Both the position numbers and the translations under genes were made by a program. The notes beneath the pieces were generated by a model, which saw only the letters and a program-made list of their open reading frames with translations, made no database searches and was not told where the DNA came from. A DNA stretch of 57,123 bases from JBGTBD01 sp041749475 (GTDB taxonomy: Bacteria > Pseudomonadota > Alphaproteobacteria > Rickettsiales > UBA998). Positions 43,351 to 52,335 of this stretch are shown in pieces. Position 1 is the stretch's first letter. Each line of letters starts with the position of its first letter. The stretch spans positions 1 to 57,123 of the forward strand of contig JBGTBD010000062.1 of assembly GCA_041749475.1 (NCBI GenBank). The letters are read 5' to 3'.

Positions 43351-45054
43351 ATGGGAATGACCGCACCCTCCCCGTTCTCCCGTTTTTTCCGCATTGCATT
43401 GCTGAGCTGCGTATTCACCGCGCCGCTTAATGTCGCCGCACAGGTCGGCAGCGTCGCCGTATCCGATGTCAGCGCGCCTACGGCGGATACGTTCGGCATC
43501 AGTGACGCCCAACCCACCTACCCCGCTGTAAGCTGGGGCGGTAGCGTGCCGCAGAGCGTAGAGAATCTCCTCATCTCCCTGCCCTCGCCCATCCAGTTGG
43601 AGCCGCAGAAGGAGTTGCTCGTCCATATCCTCACCCTGCCCGTGTTGCCTGCCGAGAAGGACGCGATTCCTGCTGAGTGGCTGGCGCTGCGACTGGAAGC
43701 GTTGCATACGGTAGGCGCGGATGACGCGGCGTCGCGTCTGGCCAAGACTATTCCGGAAAATCTCGCCGTATCCGACCGTGCGCGACGCGCCGGGGTGGAT
43801 GCACTGCTCAGAACCAACCACGTCAAGGAAGCCTGTAAGCTGGCTATGCCTGCGCTGGAACAGGATACCGGCGTTGACCCATACTGGCCCGTGCGTATCA
43901 CCTTCTGCCATTACATGCGGGGCGATACCCCGCGAGCGGAGTTGAGCTGGCAATTGGCGCAGGAAACCCACGGGCGGCAGATCAGCCCGATGGCTGCTAC
44001 CTTGTTCAATCAGTGGGGCGTGAAGGGCGCGATGTTGCCACCGCTCACCAAAGCGGATGCGCCGCTGGAGCCATTGCTCGTGGCTGGCCTTGCCAGTGAC
44101 AAGAAGACGCATCTCTCTACGCGCATTCCACCGAATTTCCTGATTAGCGAGAGTATTTTCACCATCTCCCCCGCGCTGGCGGGACAGTTGGCGACACTCT
44201 CTATCTTGCCGCCAATCATTCATTTCGAGCTGACGGAAAAAGCGGCGAGTTACGGCCTCGCCACTCCGGCAGCGTTGCGTAGTCAGTATGACAAATTCGT
44301 CAATGACGTGACGATGTGGGATAAATTGCCGCCGGAAGCGAATCTGCGTTTGCAGGCCGTGCGGCGGTTGAAACATATTCCCCAAGGCTCGTCGCAAATG
44401 GCGGAGCTAGCCAATGCCATCCCCCTCTTCACCCAGAAATTCGGCGATGCATTTACGTATCGTTTCTTCAGCGATCAGATGGAACTGCTGCATGAAGCGC
44501 TTGAGGCGCTGCAGCCTTCGGCCACCCTCGCGATGGATGCCGCCGCCAATGACTTGCTGAATAAGGATACCGAAAGCGCCGAGCGCATCGCGCGGTATCT
44601 GGATGAAGGCAGCGCATTCCCCGACGGCAAGGCCGCCGCCCATGCCATCCGGCTCGCTATCCGCCTCTATCAAGGAGACGTCCCGACGCAGGTGGATTTA
44701 AACAGCCTGCCGCAGGAAGCACAGAGAAGCTGGCTGACCGCGCGTTCCATCGAAGTATTGAATGCGCTGGGGACAAAGGTTGTTTACCCTCAGCAACAAG
44801 TGACCGGGTCTTCGCCGCTCATCACCGCGCCGCCGTCCAACATCATGGATCGCTTGCGCTTCGCCAAAGCAAACCGCCTTGAAGCGGAAACGTTGCTCGC
44901 CAGCGCGCTGTTGTTGCCCAACGGTTCGCTCCGCCAGGTTAGTGACAGCACGGCTTACGAAATCGTGCATAACCTGCACGTCGCCGGGTTTACCGACCTT
45001 GCACGTACCTTTGCCATCCAGTTCATCCTCCATGCCCCCGTCACGCCGCGCTAA
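43351..45054 (+). CDS. Large periplasmic protein upstream of xerD
   Basis: Protein of 567 residues with a signal peptide (RIALLSCVFTAPLNVAAQV) and an otherwise helical sequence, rich in Ala/Leu and without evident motifs. Repeating helical pairs (LALRLEALHTVGADDAASRL, RARRAGVDALLRTNHVKEAC) suggest a TPR-like or other alpha-solenoid fold. Similar long conserved hypotheticals occur upstream of xerD in alphaproteobacteria. Function is unknown. Its 3' end overlaps xerD by 23 nt. Confidence 0.65.
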   Translation: MGMTAPSPFSRFFRIALLSCVFTAPLNVAAQVGSVAVSDVSAPTADTFGISDAQPTYPAVSWGGSVPQSVENLLISLPSPIQLEPQKELLVHILTLPVLPAEKDAIPAEWLALRLEALHTVGADDAASRLAKTIPENLAVSDRARRAGVDALLRTNHVKEACKLAMPALEQDTGVDPYWPVRITFCHYMRGDTPRAELSWQLAQETHGRQISPMAATLFNQWGVKGAMLPPLTKADAPLEPLLVAGLASDKKTHLSTRIPPNFLISESIFTISPALAGQLATLSILPPIIHFELTEKAASYGLATPAALRSQYDKFVNDVTMWDKLPPEANLRLQAVRRLKHIPQGSSQMAELANAIPLFTQKFGDAFTYRFFSDQMELLHEALEALQPSATLAMDAAANDLLNKDTESAERIARYLDEGSAFPDGKAAAHAIRLAIRLYQGDVPTQVDLNSLPQEAQRSWLTARSIEVLNALGTKVVYPQQQVTGSSPLITAPPSNIMDRLRFAKANRLEAETLLASALLLPNGSLRQVSDSTAYEIVHNLHVAGFTDLARTFAIQFILHAPVTPR

Positions 45055-45985
45055 GCCAGCGGCCATCGGCACGCCGTATCTGGCCGATTTCATCAATATG
45101 ATGAAGGCAGAGCGCAATGCCTCGCGCCATACGGTGGAGGCTTATGCCAACGACATCGCGCAGTTTTTCCTTTATCTGCATCGCCGTAAATATACGGTTG
45201 AGCAGGTGACGACGCATGACATCGAGAAATACCTCGCCACCCTCACCCGTACGCAGAAACTCTCCAGCACCAGTTGTTCGCGGAAGCTAAGCGCCGTGCG
45301 GCACTTCTTCAAATTCCTCGCCAGTGAAAAAATTATTGGTATCGACCCCGCCGTCGGCGTCGATTCCCCGCGCATGAAAAAATCCCTACCACATACGCTG
45401 AGCGAGGAAGACGTGCTGAAACTCATCGCCACGAGCGAGGCCGATACCAGCGAAGAAGGCGTGCGGATGAACGCGCTGTTACAGATTCTTTATGCTTCCG
45501 GTTTGCGCGTATCCGAGTTGGTGGGACTCAAGCTTGGGCAAATCCACATCGCCGACCGCGAAGGGTTGCAGACTGCGTTCCTGCTGGTCAAAGGCAAAGG
45601 CGGGAAGGAGCGCGTTGTTCCGCTGCATGACGCTGCCATACGGGCGCTTTATCAATATCTCCGCGTCCGTAAATTCTTCCTCACGGGAAAGGAAAGCGAC
45701 TGGCTTTTCCCCAGCCGGGCGGCGGAAGGGCATCTCACCCGTCAGCGTTTTGGACAATTACTGAAGGAGCTGGCGCTGGCCGCCAATATGGACCCTGCCC
45801 TGCTTCACCCCCATGCGCTCCGCCATTCCTTCGCCAGCCACCTGCTGGCAGGCGGCGCCGACTTGCGCGTGGTGCAGGAATTGCTCGGCCATGCCGACAT
45901 CGCCACCACGCAGATTTATACGCATGTATTGCAGGAGCGGCTGGAACAACTCGTCCACGCCCATCACCCGCTGGCGAAGATGTAG
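45032..45985 (+). CDS. xerD: Tyrosine recombinase XerD
   Basis: Site-specific recombinase of 317 residues that resolves chromosome dimers at dif with XerC. The catalytic set is complete: Arg159 (ASGLRVSEL), Lys189 (KGKGGKER), His261 and Arg264 (HALRHSFASHLL), His287 (LGHADIATT) and Tyr296. The N-terminal SAM-like domain covers about 15-105. The start at 45032 overlaps the upstream gene; earlier in-frame sequence is out-of-frame reading of that gene. XerD is preferred over XerC from context next to aroK. Confidence 0.92.
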   Translation: MPPSRRAKPAAIGTPYLADFINMMKAERNASRHTVEAYANDIAQFFLYLHRRKYTVEQVTTHDIEKYLATLTRTQKLSSTSCSRKLSAVRHFFKFLASEKIIGIDPAVGVDSPRMKKSLPHTLSEEDVLKLIATSEADTSEEGVRMNALLQILYASGLRVSELVGLKLGQIHIADREGLQTAFLLVKGKGGKERVVPLHDAAIRALYQYLRVRKFFLTGKESDWLFPSRAAEGHLTRQRFGQLLKELALAANMDPALLHPHALRHSFASHLLAGGADLRVVQELLGHADIATTQIYTHVLQERLEQLVHAHHPLAKM

Positions 45986-46009
45986 GTTTTTCTACCCTTT
46001 CCCTCTCTC

Positions 46010-46086
46010 TTGTCATTCCCGCGAAAGCGGGAATCCATCGGGCAATGTACGCGGAAACATGGATTCCCGCTTTCGCGGGAATGACA
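46010..46086. repeat. Palindromic repeat, GTCATTCCCG family, 77 nt
   Basis: TGTCATTCCCGCGAAAGCGG then GAATCCATCGG, and inverted ATGGATTCCCGCTTTCGCGG then GAATGACA. Closely related to 31244-31324. It lies between xerD and the glycosyltransferase gene and might also terminate xerD. Confidence 0.88.
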
Positions 46087-46180
46087 TACGGTATGGAAAT
46101 GTGTCTCAAGTCCTATGAAATAGGGATTCCAGTGAAGTAAAACCCCGCGTTACTGCTTGGCAGGCGTGAGGGAAGTCAGT

Positions 46181-48589
46181 ATGCTCCCGCGCATGAAAGC
46201 GCAATTAAAACGTATGACGCATAGTCTCAGCCGGTTCGCGTGGAAGCGCCGTCACCGGGTGGTGATGGGCGTGCGCGGTATCGGCAACGGCGCGTTGAAT
46301 CTCTACCGCCGTATTCCTATCCCTACCTCCGTGCGGCTGGCAGTGAAGGACGTGATCTTCATGTCCATCGAACATTTCGTCATCCGCACGTCGCTCTATC
46401 AATCATGGTTACGACAACGCACGGGCGCGGCGCGAATCCATGCGTTGCTAACTCCGGGCCATCTTTCCAGCGGTAGCCAGAACATCCTCGCCCCCATGCC
46501 AACCGCGCCGGATGACGCGGCGTGGGACGCCCTACCCGATTCCGCCCGCAAGCGTGGGGAGTTCGTCGAAGGCGCGCTGGTGGACATCGTACTCCCGGTT
46601 TACCGAGGTTATGACGAGACATTGAACTGCATCTACACCGTCCTGAACAACCCCCAGAAAACGCCCTACGAACTCGTCGTCATCAATGATTTCAGCCCAG
46701 AACCGGCGCTTAGTGAAAAACTCCGCGTCCTTTGCGCCAAGGGTCTGTTCACGCTCATCGAGAATGAAGAGAACAAAGGCTTCGTCACCACCGTCAACCG
46801 TGGGATGCGCCAGCATGAGAACCGCGATGTGATTTTGCTGAATTCCGATACTGAGGTCTATAACGACTGGCTGGATCGTATGCTTGCCGTTGGCGCACAG
46901 AACCAGCGCACGGCGACGGTAACGCCCTTCTCCAACAATGCTGAGATTTACAGCTATCCTTACTTCGTACAGGATAATATCTATCAGCTTGAATTGCCTT
47001 ATGCAGAGCTGGATAAGCTTGTAGCAGCAGCTAACCCTGTGCCGAATGTTGAACTGCCCACGGCAGTCGGCTTCTGCATGTACATTAAACGCGCGGCGTT
47101 GCGCGATGTGGGGTATTTCGATGAGGTCACCTTCGGCAAAGGTTATGGCGAGGAGAATGATTTCTGCCTGCGCGCAACCGCTAAGGGCTGGAAACATACT
47201 ATCGCGGGCAATGTCTTCGTCCGCCATCTGGGGGGCACGTCCTTCGCCAAGGAAAAGCTGAAGCGCATCGAAAAAGCCATCGCCACCATCCACCGTCTCT
47301 ACCCGCATTATAACGCCGAGGTGCAGCGCTTCATCGCCAGCGATCCGCTGCGTGACCTCCGCGCAGCCATCGACCTTGCGCGATTGAAGCGGCTCGGTAA
47401 AGGCAGCAACATGCTGTTCATCTCGCACCAGATCGGCGGGGGGACGGGCAAGCATGTGAAGGAATTGACCGAATCCCTCACCCGCGAGGGGCTGGGGGCG
47501 TTCACGCTGCATCCGTTGAGCGGTACGAATGGGCTTATCGGTCTTTCCCACCCGGATGCGCCGCATATCCCCAACCTCTATTTCTCGGTGGACACTGACC
47601 GGGAGGCGTTGAAAACGGCTCTTTCAGCGCTCAACATCACCCATATGCATATTCATCACGTCATCAATTTCGTGCCCAGTATGGTGGATTTCCTGTTGTC
47701 GCTGTCGGCTGAATCGGCGTTGACCTATGACGTGACGCTACATGATTATTTTTTCGCCTGCCCGCGTATCAACCTGATTGCATCTGACGGAACCTATTGC
47801 GGGCAACCTGACCTTTCAGGGTGCGAGCAATGTATCCGCTCCACCCCCTCCCATGCGGGGGCGATGCCTGTGTGGCAATGGCGGATGATGTTCGGGCGGT
47901 TGCTGGCGGGGGCGCGCAAGCGCTTCGTTCCCGACCTCGATGTCGCGGTGCGGATGCGTCAGTATTTCCCTGACGTGGTATTCGACGTCCGTCCCCATCC
48001 CGAACATTGGCCAACCTCAGGGTCACTTTATACGCCCCGCGAACAGGGCGAGACATTACGCATCGGCATCCTCGGCGCTATCTCGCAGGTGAAGGGTTCA
48101 GAGGTCATCGCCGCCCTCGCAAAAGATGCCGAGCAGCGCAAATTGCCGATAGAGTTCATCCTCATTGGCCATACGGATAATACCGAACTCAATGCCGGGT
48201 CGTCCAACCTCACCGTCACCGGGCAATACCGGGAATCGGAACTGCCCGCCCTGTTGCAGGCGCATCGCCCGCATCTGCTGCTTATCCCCACCATCATTCC
48301 TGAAAGCTATTGCTATACGCTTTCCGAGGCGTGGCATTACGGTATCCCGCCCGTGGTGTTCGACATCGGCGCACAAGGGGCGCGGGTTGGCCGTTCCGGA
48401 CAAGGTCTGGTCCTGCCGCTGGCGTTGTCAGAAAACGCGCAGGCGCTCAATAACCGTCTGCTGGAAGAGAGCATGACCCTACAGGAGCCGCGCGATTACA
48501 AGGCGGCAGAATATGCACCGTTCCTTGAGCGGTATTACGAGATGGACGCGGAAGAACTCTCCGGTCAGGCCAACCGCAGCGCGGCGTAA
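46181..48589 (+). CDS. Two-domain glycosyltransferase, GT2 plus GT4-like
   Basis: Protein of 802 residues from the ATG at 46181 (GAGGGA 7 nt upstream; the longer TTG start at 46157 is less likely). An N-terminal basic region leads to a GT2 domain from about 130 (VDIVLPVYRGYDETLNCIY; DxD-type LLNSDTEVYND; acceptor-side GYGEENDFCLRA). A second half from about 410 (LFISHQIGGGTGKHVKELTE) reads as a GT4-like fold, with LRIGILGAISQVKGSEVIAA, then LTVTGQYRESELPALLQAHR and LIPTIIPESYCYTLSEAWHYG. It probably adds two sugars to a surface polysaccharide; substrate unknown. Confidence 0.85.
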   Translation: MLPRMKAQLKRMTHSLSRFAWKRRHRVVMGVRGIGNGALNLYRRIPIPTSVRLAVKDVIFMSIEHFVIRTSLYQSWLRQRTGAARIHALLTPGHLSSGSQNILAPMPTAPDDAAWDALPDSARKRGEFVEGALVDIVLPVYRGYDETLNCIYTVLNNPQKTPYELVVINDFSPEPALSEKLRVLCAKGLFTLIENEENKGFVTTVNRGMRQHENRDVILLNSDTEVYNDWLDRMLAVGAQNQRTATVTPFSNNAEIYSYPYFVQDNIYQLELPYAELDKLVAAANPVPNVELPTAVGFCMYIKRAALRDVGYFDEVTFGKGYGEENDFCLRATAKGWKHTIAGNVFVRHLGGTSFAKEKLKRIEKAIATIHRLYPHYNAEVQRFIASDPLRDLRAAIDLARLKRLGKGSNMLFISHQIGGGTGKHVKELTESLTREGLGAFTLHPLSGTNGLIGLSHPDAPHIPNLYFSVDTDREALKTALSALNITHMHIHHVINFVPSMVDFLLSLSAESALTYDVTLHDYFFACPRINLIASDGTYCGQPDLSGCEQCIRSTPSHAGAMPVWQWRMMFGRLLAGARKRFVPDLDVAVRMRQYFPDVVFDVRPHPEHWPTSGSLYTPREQGETLRIGILGAISQVKGSEVIAALAKDAEQRKLPIEFILIGHTDNTELNAGSSNLTVTGQYRESELPALLQAHRPHLLLIPTIIPESYCYTLSEAWHYGIPPVVFDIGAQGARVGRSGQGLVLPLALSENAQALNNRLLEESMTLQEPRDYKAAEYAPFLERYYEMDAEELSGQANRSAA

Positions 48590-48602
48590 CTTTATCGGGA
48601 AG

Positions 48603-49412
48603 CTAAGATTTCGGGCGCTGGTTCGGCGTCAGCAGCACGTTGCGGCGGACCTTGTCGATGATCTCGTCACGCGTGTGGTTGAGCAGGACGTACCGCTTGG
48701 GGTTGGATGGGTGCGTACCGTCCAGGAATGCACCGTTCGGGTCGGAGGCGGTCATGCGACGCCATAGGTCGGCGGCCTTGGTGATGTCATACCCGGCGAG
48801 TGCCATGATATACATTCCCACATAATCGGCTTCCTGCTCGAAATCCGGCGAGAAGGAGCGCATGGCAAGACCGCCGCCCATTTCACCAAGTTTTCCGCCT
48901 GTGCTGATGCCCTGACTCTGCGCGAGGATGTCGGCGATGGAGCCGACAGCCATGCCTGCCATGACGTTGCGTTTACGGGAATCGATATGACCCATGAGGT
49001 TGTGTGCGTATTCATGGGAGAGCACGATGCCCAACATCTCGTCCTCGCTTGCGAAGCGCATCATCGCCGGGGTGACGTAGATGGTTTTGCCGTCCGCATA
49101 CGCATTCAGCGCATCGTCCACCTTGATCTCGAACGGGTAGGTGCAGGAGGAAGGCTCACGCCCCATATTGCGGCAGAGATTCTGCCCCGCATCGCGCACG
49201 CGGGTACCGTGCTGTTGCAGGCGGGCCTTCATCGCATCCAGTTCGGGGATGGTGACGGGAGTATTGTATTTCGTTGTGGCTTGCGCAATCTGGCGCTGGG
49301 AGAGCGTTTCCTCCTCCACCGCGCGCTGGTCGAGCCTCGGGGCCATCGTCGTCGGTTTATCGCAGGCGGCGAGCAGCAGCAGGATCGGGAGTATCAATGC
49401 GATAGGTCTCAT
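48603..49412 (-). CDS. M48-family metalloprotease lipoprotein
   Basis: Envelope zinc protease of 269 residues. Lipobox LLAAC puts the lipid-modified Cys at 17. The zinc site HEYAH gives His133, Glu134 and His137; the third ligand is in FEQEADYVGM near 195. GTHPSNPKRYVLL near the end is common in BepA/LoiP-like M48 proteases. Role in outer-membrane protein quality control is inferred from the family. The start overlaps the DUF2155 stop by 4 nt. Confidence 0.88.
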   Translation of the reverse strand: MRPIALILPILLLLAACDKPTTMAPRLDQRAVEEETLSQRQIAQATTKYNTPVTIPELDAMKARLQQHGTRVRDAGQNLCRNMGREPSSCTYPFEIKVDDALNAYADGKTIYVTPAMMRFASEDEMLGIVLSHEYAHNLMGHIDSRKRNVMAGMAVGSIADILAQSQGISTGGKLGEMGGGLAMRSFSPDFEQEADYVGMYIMALAGYDITKAADLWRRMTASDPNGAFLDGTHPSNPKRYVLLNHTRDEIIDKVRRNVLLTPNQRPKS

Positions 49413-50116
49413 TGGGCGTTCTCTTTCTTCGGCGCGGGTGATTTTTCCTTGGTCTCTTTCTTATCTTCCGCAGCGTCCTTGTCCTTCTTCAGCGGTTCGC
49501 AGCGGAGGATCGAGACATCATAATGCGGATGCTCAAGCGCACTCAGCGAGGGGGTGCTATCGAACATCCAGCCTGAGAAAATGCGCTCCCGCCCGTTCTT
49601 CCCTGAATGGTCGAACACTTCCAGCAATGCGGCATAATGTGGCGGTGCGTCGTTCTGGTTGGTCATGCAGCGGGTGACGTGGATGTCGATATCCCCAAAC
49701 TGGCCCACCGTATCGACGGGGATGGTCAATTCCTTCTTCTTGGCATAGACCTTATCGATAACGAGGAGGACGGCGGCGACGTCCTTACTGCCTTCCATGC
49801 CTTTTTTCGGTTCTTCGGCGACGGGCTGCTCAACCGCTGGCGGCGGCACTTGCATTACGGGGGAGTTCGCAGGGGGTTGTTGTGGCTGCTCGATCTGCGT
49901 GACCGAAGGATGCTGGAACGGGTCGCGGATAGCAGGTTCCTGGATATGCGGCACGGGATTGACGGGCGCTTGCATGCGTGGGGGGACGAGATAGTTCTGC
50001 TGCGTCGGGTACGGCTGCTGGTTCGATTCAGCCGGAAGCTGGCCGGAGACGCCAACCTGCGCATGGGCTGAGAATACACCCATCGTCAGTATCAGGAATG
50101 GAATAGTACGGCGCAT
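49409..50116 (-). CDS. DUF2155 secreted protein
   Basis: Exported protein of 235 residues: signal peptide (MRRTIPFLILTMGVFSAHAQ), a Pro/Gln-rich linker (about 22-100), the conserved DUF2155 region (VLLVIDKVYAKKKELTIPVD, FGDIDIHVTRCM, RIFSGWMFDSTPSLSALEHP) and a Lys/Glu tail. Function is unknown; the family is conserved beside NDUFA12 in alphaproteobacteria. It is 3 nt after mlaD. Confidence 0.87.
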   Translation of the reverse strand: MRRTIPFLILTMGVFSAHAQVGVSGQLPAESNQQPYPTQQNYLVPPRMQAPVNPVPHIQEPAIRDPFQHPSVTQIEQPQQPPANSPVMQVPPPAVEQPVAEEPKKGMEGSKDVAAVLLVIDKVYAKKKELTIPVDTVGQFGDIDIHVTRCMTNQNDAPPHYAALLEVFDHSGKNGRERIFSGWMFDSTPSLSALEHPHYDVSILRCEPLKKDKDAAEDKKETKEKSPAPKKENAQ

Positions 50117-50119
50117 GGA

Positions 50120-50635
50120 TTACGGAACGCTGAGTTCGTCGTCGGAAGCACCGCCTTCATCATCCGATTCCTTGTCATCGCCATCAACACCGCCGCCGCT
50201 AAAGACGAATTTGCCGATGAGTTCCTCAAGGCTTACCGCCGATTGGGTGATGGTGATCTTGTTGCCTTCCTTTAACATATTCTCATCCGCGCCGGGTTGG
50301 AGGGCGACGAATTTATTGCCCAGCAGCCCGTCTCCGATGATGGAGGCCGTGGTGTCCTTCGGCAATGCATAATTCTTGGCGATGGTCAGGCCGACCTGTG
50401 CCTGGAAGGATTGGGGGTCGAGCGTCAGCCCGTCCACCACACCGACCTTGACGCCGCCGACGCGTACATCGCTGCCGTCGCTGATACCGGCCACGTTATC
50501 GAAAATCGCAGTGACATGGTATGCGCCGTCTTTTTCCGGGCCGACATCCTGACCTTTATACGCCGTGTACAGGAACCCACCGGCGATGACCAGTACCACC
50601 GCGCCCATGACCGTTTCAATTGCGTTGCGAGACAT
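50120..50635 (-). CDS. mlaD: MlaD-type phospholipid transport protein
   Basis: MCE-domain protein of 171 residues anchored in the inner membrane by one helix (about 7-25, ETVMGAVVLVIAGGFLYTAY). The MCE fold is seen in AIFDNVAGISDGSDVRVGGV and VGVVDGLTLDPQSFQA, with TASIIGDGLLGNKFVAL. In the Mla pathway MlaD rings carry phospholipids between membranes. The ATG at 50635 is preferred over the one at 50671, which overlaps ndufa12. mlaF, mlaE and mlaC are not in the window. Confidence 0.9.
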   Translation of the reverse strand: MSRNAIETVMGAVVLVIAGGFLYTAYKGQDVGPEKDGAYHVTAIFDNVAGISDGSDVRVGGVKVGVVDGLTLDPQSFQAQVGLTIAKNYALPKDTTASIIGDGLLGNKFVALQPGADENMLKEGNKITITQSAVSLEELIGKFVFSGGGVDGDDKESDDEGGASDDELSVP

Positions 50636-50636
50636 A

Positions 50637-51005
50637 TCAGTTGCCCTTCTGGCGTGGCGTCCACGCCGCATAGTCGGAGGTGGAAACGTCGCGCACGGCG
50701 CCGCGGCGGATATCGCCGGGAGGAAAATACGCGCCCGCCGTCCCGGTCAGGTTCGGGCGGTGCTCCTTTTCCCATGCGTGATGCACGGTATTTTTATCGG
50801 GGACGATATCGGTCGTATAATGCAGCCATGCGTGCCAGAGGGCGGGAACCTTGGAGGGTTCGGCGAGACCGTTATACATCACCCAGCGCTTGGTGCGGCC
50901 CTCTTTGGCTTTCTTCCCGAGAGTATAATACACGTTGCCGAACTGGTCCTGTCCGACGCGTTTGCCGAATAGAATGGTATATAATCTCGTGCCGATGGTT
51001 GCCAT
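50637..51005 (-). CDS. NADH dehydrogenase accessory subunit, NDUFA12 family
   Basis: Protein of 122 residues of the complex I B17.2/NDUFA12 family, which alphaproteobacteria share with mitochondria. Signatures are GQDQFGNVYYTLGKK, RWVMYNGLAEPSKVPALWHA with WLHYTTDI, and the C-terminal PPGDIRRGAVRDVSTSDYAA with W. It begins one base inside the stop of the preceding gene and ends just before mlaD. Confidence 0.93.
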   Translation of the reverse strand: MATIGTRLYTILFGKRVGQDQFGNVYYTLGKKAKEGRTKRWVMYNGLAEPSKVPALWHAWLHYTTDIVPDKNTVHHAWEKEHRPNLTGTAGAYFPPGDIRRGAVRDVSTSDYAAWTPRQKGN

Positions 51006-51199
51006 TACTTATCGTCCTTATCCAGCCACATCTTAAGCACTAGAATATCGGCGACAACAAGAAAAATGCCCGTGGCTATCGAAAGGGGCACGTTTTTGGA
51101 GAAATTGTAGACAATCATGCCGATAGCGACGGCGAAGGCAATGGACAGGCCGATGAGTTTCGGGCGGTTCTCGGGGGAGAGGAAATCAGGTGGCGGCAT
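51005..51199 (-). CDS. Small two-helix membrane protein
   Basis: A 64-residue protein with helices at about 15-33 (LIGLSIAFAVAIGMIVYNFS) and 39-57 (LSIATGIFLVVADILVL) and a charged end (KMWLDKDDK). It is the first gene of the NDUFA12-mlaD-DUF2155-M48 unit. Function is unknown. Confidence 0.65.
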   Translation of the reverse strand: MPPPDFLSPENRPKLIGLSIAFAVAIGMIVYNFSKNVPLSIATGIFLVVADILVLKMWLDKDDK

Positions 51200-51251
51200 G
51201 GCAGAAGAGTAGCATCAAGCAGTTGGTTTTCCAACCAGCATGAGAGAATCA

Positions 51252-52130
51252 TTAATGCACTCTTCCAGACAGCGTTGGCGCACTGCGTTTACTTAAAAGC
51301 ACAGTGTCACGTTCTAATGCCAGCACGTCTGCAATAAATGCATCATCTTCGACTGACGACATGTTTGAGAATATTTTCTCCGCACGCTTTTTTGCGATGT
51401 CAAAATATGCTTCCGCTGCATCAGGAGCATTTGCGAACTCATGGTAGGTTGTGCCCTGTGATGGACTGTTCAATTTAACCCATGCATATGGATAATGCTT
51501 ACTGTCCAATTGCACTCCTCCCTTATCTTTGCAGTCTGCATCCTGAACTGGGACATCGTGTTTACGAAACAGTGCCCGCGCCCTAAAAGTTCTACTTAAC
51601 GATGCATCAGCGTACTCCATGCATTTGCTGTAGATACCAAAGGTCAATAATGAAGAGATATGGGAAGGTATTTGCGGGTTTGATTCTTTCACTGCGTGAA
51701 ATGCCTCGATTCCCCCTTTTGCATGAAACAACACCCTTTCTTCGAATGTATCAGAAACGGCGTCATTCGAGAAATCCGCCGTTTCCATCATTCTGCGTCC
51801 AGCACATATCAAATCCTCACGCGCTGTAGCGATCTGGAGAGATTTTTTTTGCAACGGAGTTTCGACCTGAGTATTCAAGTCATCTGACCAAATGCAGAGA
51901 TAAACATCCAATGCGTCGGTACATTCCATGCTCAAATTATGCTTTAGAATGATGTTTTCAAAAGAGTCTACAGCAGCTCGAAAGTGCCTTATCTTATCAT
52001 CCAAGGACGCGCTTTCAGGTAAGATGTGGCCTTCCAGTTCTTTGACTACCGTATCAAAAACCCCGAATTCATATTCCAAGCGACTGTCATATAAAGGCTT
52101 AGCTGCTGCATTTTCACGATTAAACCGCAT
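51252..52130 (-). CDS. Orphan hypothetical protein
   Basis: Protein of 292 residues with no recognised family. It is mostly helical and charged (KIRHFRAAVDSFENIILKHN, ADVLALERDTVLLSKRS) without signal or membrane segments. Base composition is more AT-rich than adjacent operons, suggesting acquisition. The ATG is directly preceded by an in-frame TAA and by AAAGG. An overlapping ORF with a stronger ribosome site lies upstream in another frame, so a frameshifted N-terminus is possible. Confidence 0.55.
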   Translation of the reverse strand: MRFNRENAAAKPLYDSRLEYEFGVFDTVVKELEGHILPESASLDDKIRHFRAAVDSFENIILKHNLSMECTDALDVYLCIWSDDLNTQVETPLQKKSLQIATAREDLICAGRRMMETADFSNDAVSDTFEERVLFHAKGGIEAFHAVKESNPQIPSHISSLLTFGIYSKCMEYADASLSRTFRARALFRKHDVPVQDADCKDKGGVQLDSKHYPYAWVKLNSPSQGTTYHEFANAPDAAEAYFDIAKKRAEKIFSNMSSVEDDAFIADVLALERDTVLLSKRSAPTLSGRVH

Positions 52131-52201
52131 TTACCTTTAACATGATGCTCAAGGCTATCTCGAGCACTATTCCGAATATGCTCTAACTGGATTTCGTCCA
52201 T
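52046..52201 (-). CDS. Overlapping leader ORF of the orphan gene
   Basis: A 51-residue ORF from the ATG at 52201, with TAAGGAG 9 nt upstream, the best ribosome site in this region. It begins MDEIQLEHIRNSARDSLEHH and overlaps the 292-residue gene by 85 nt in another frame. It may be a coupled leader, or the true N-terminus of that gene separated by a one-base indel near AAAGGTAAATG (about 52127-52137). Beyond residue 24 its sequence looks like an out-of-frame reading. Confidence 0.4.
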   Translation of the reverse strand: MDEIQLEHIRNSARDSLEHHVKGKCGLIVKMQQLSLYMTVAWNMNSGFLIR

Positions 52202-52281
52202 ATGCGCTTGCTCCTTATTATTGCTTAGGAACATAACCATATTTACTCGACAGAAGTGTTAAATGTAGATGACATTCACAT

Positions 52282-52317
52282 AAAAAAAGGCAGGTCAATC
52301 AATGGCCTGCCTTTTTA
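52282..52317 (-). terminator. Rho-independent terminator of rpoD
   Basis: Minus strand AGGCAGG-loop-CCTGCCT followed by seven Ts. It lies about 20 nt after the rpoD stop. A-runs on the other side allow some bidirectional activity. Confidence 0.88.
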
Positions 52318-52335
52318 AAATCTTCTTAAAGTGTG

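Noticed and set aside
22473..46086. Palindromic repeats as a possible CRISPR array
   Set aside because: Copies are single, far apart and palindromic, without regular spacers or cas genes.
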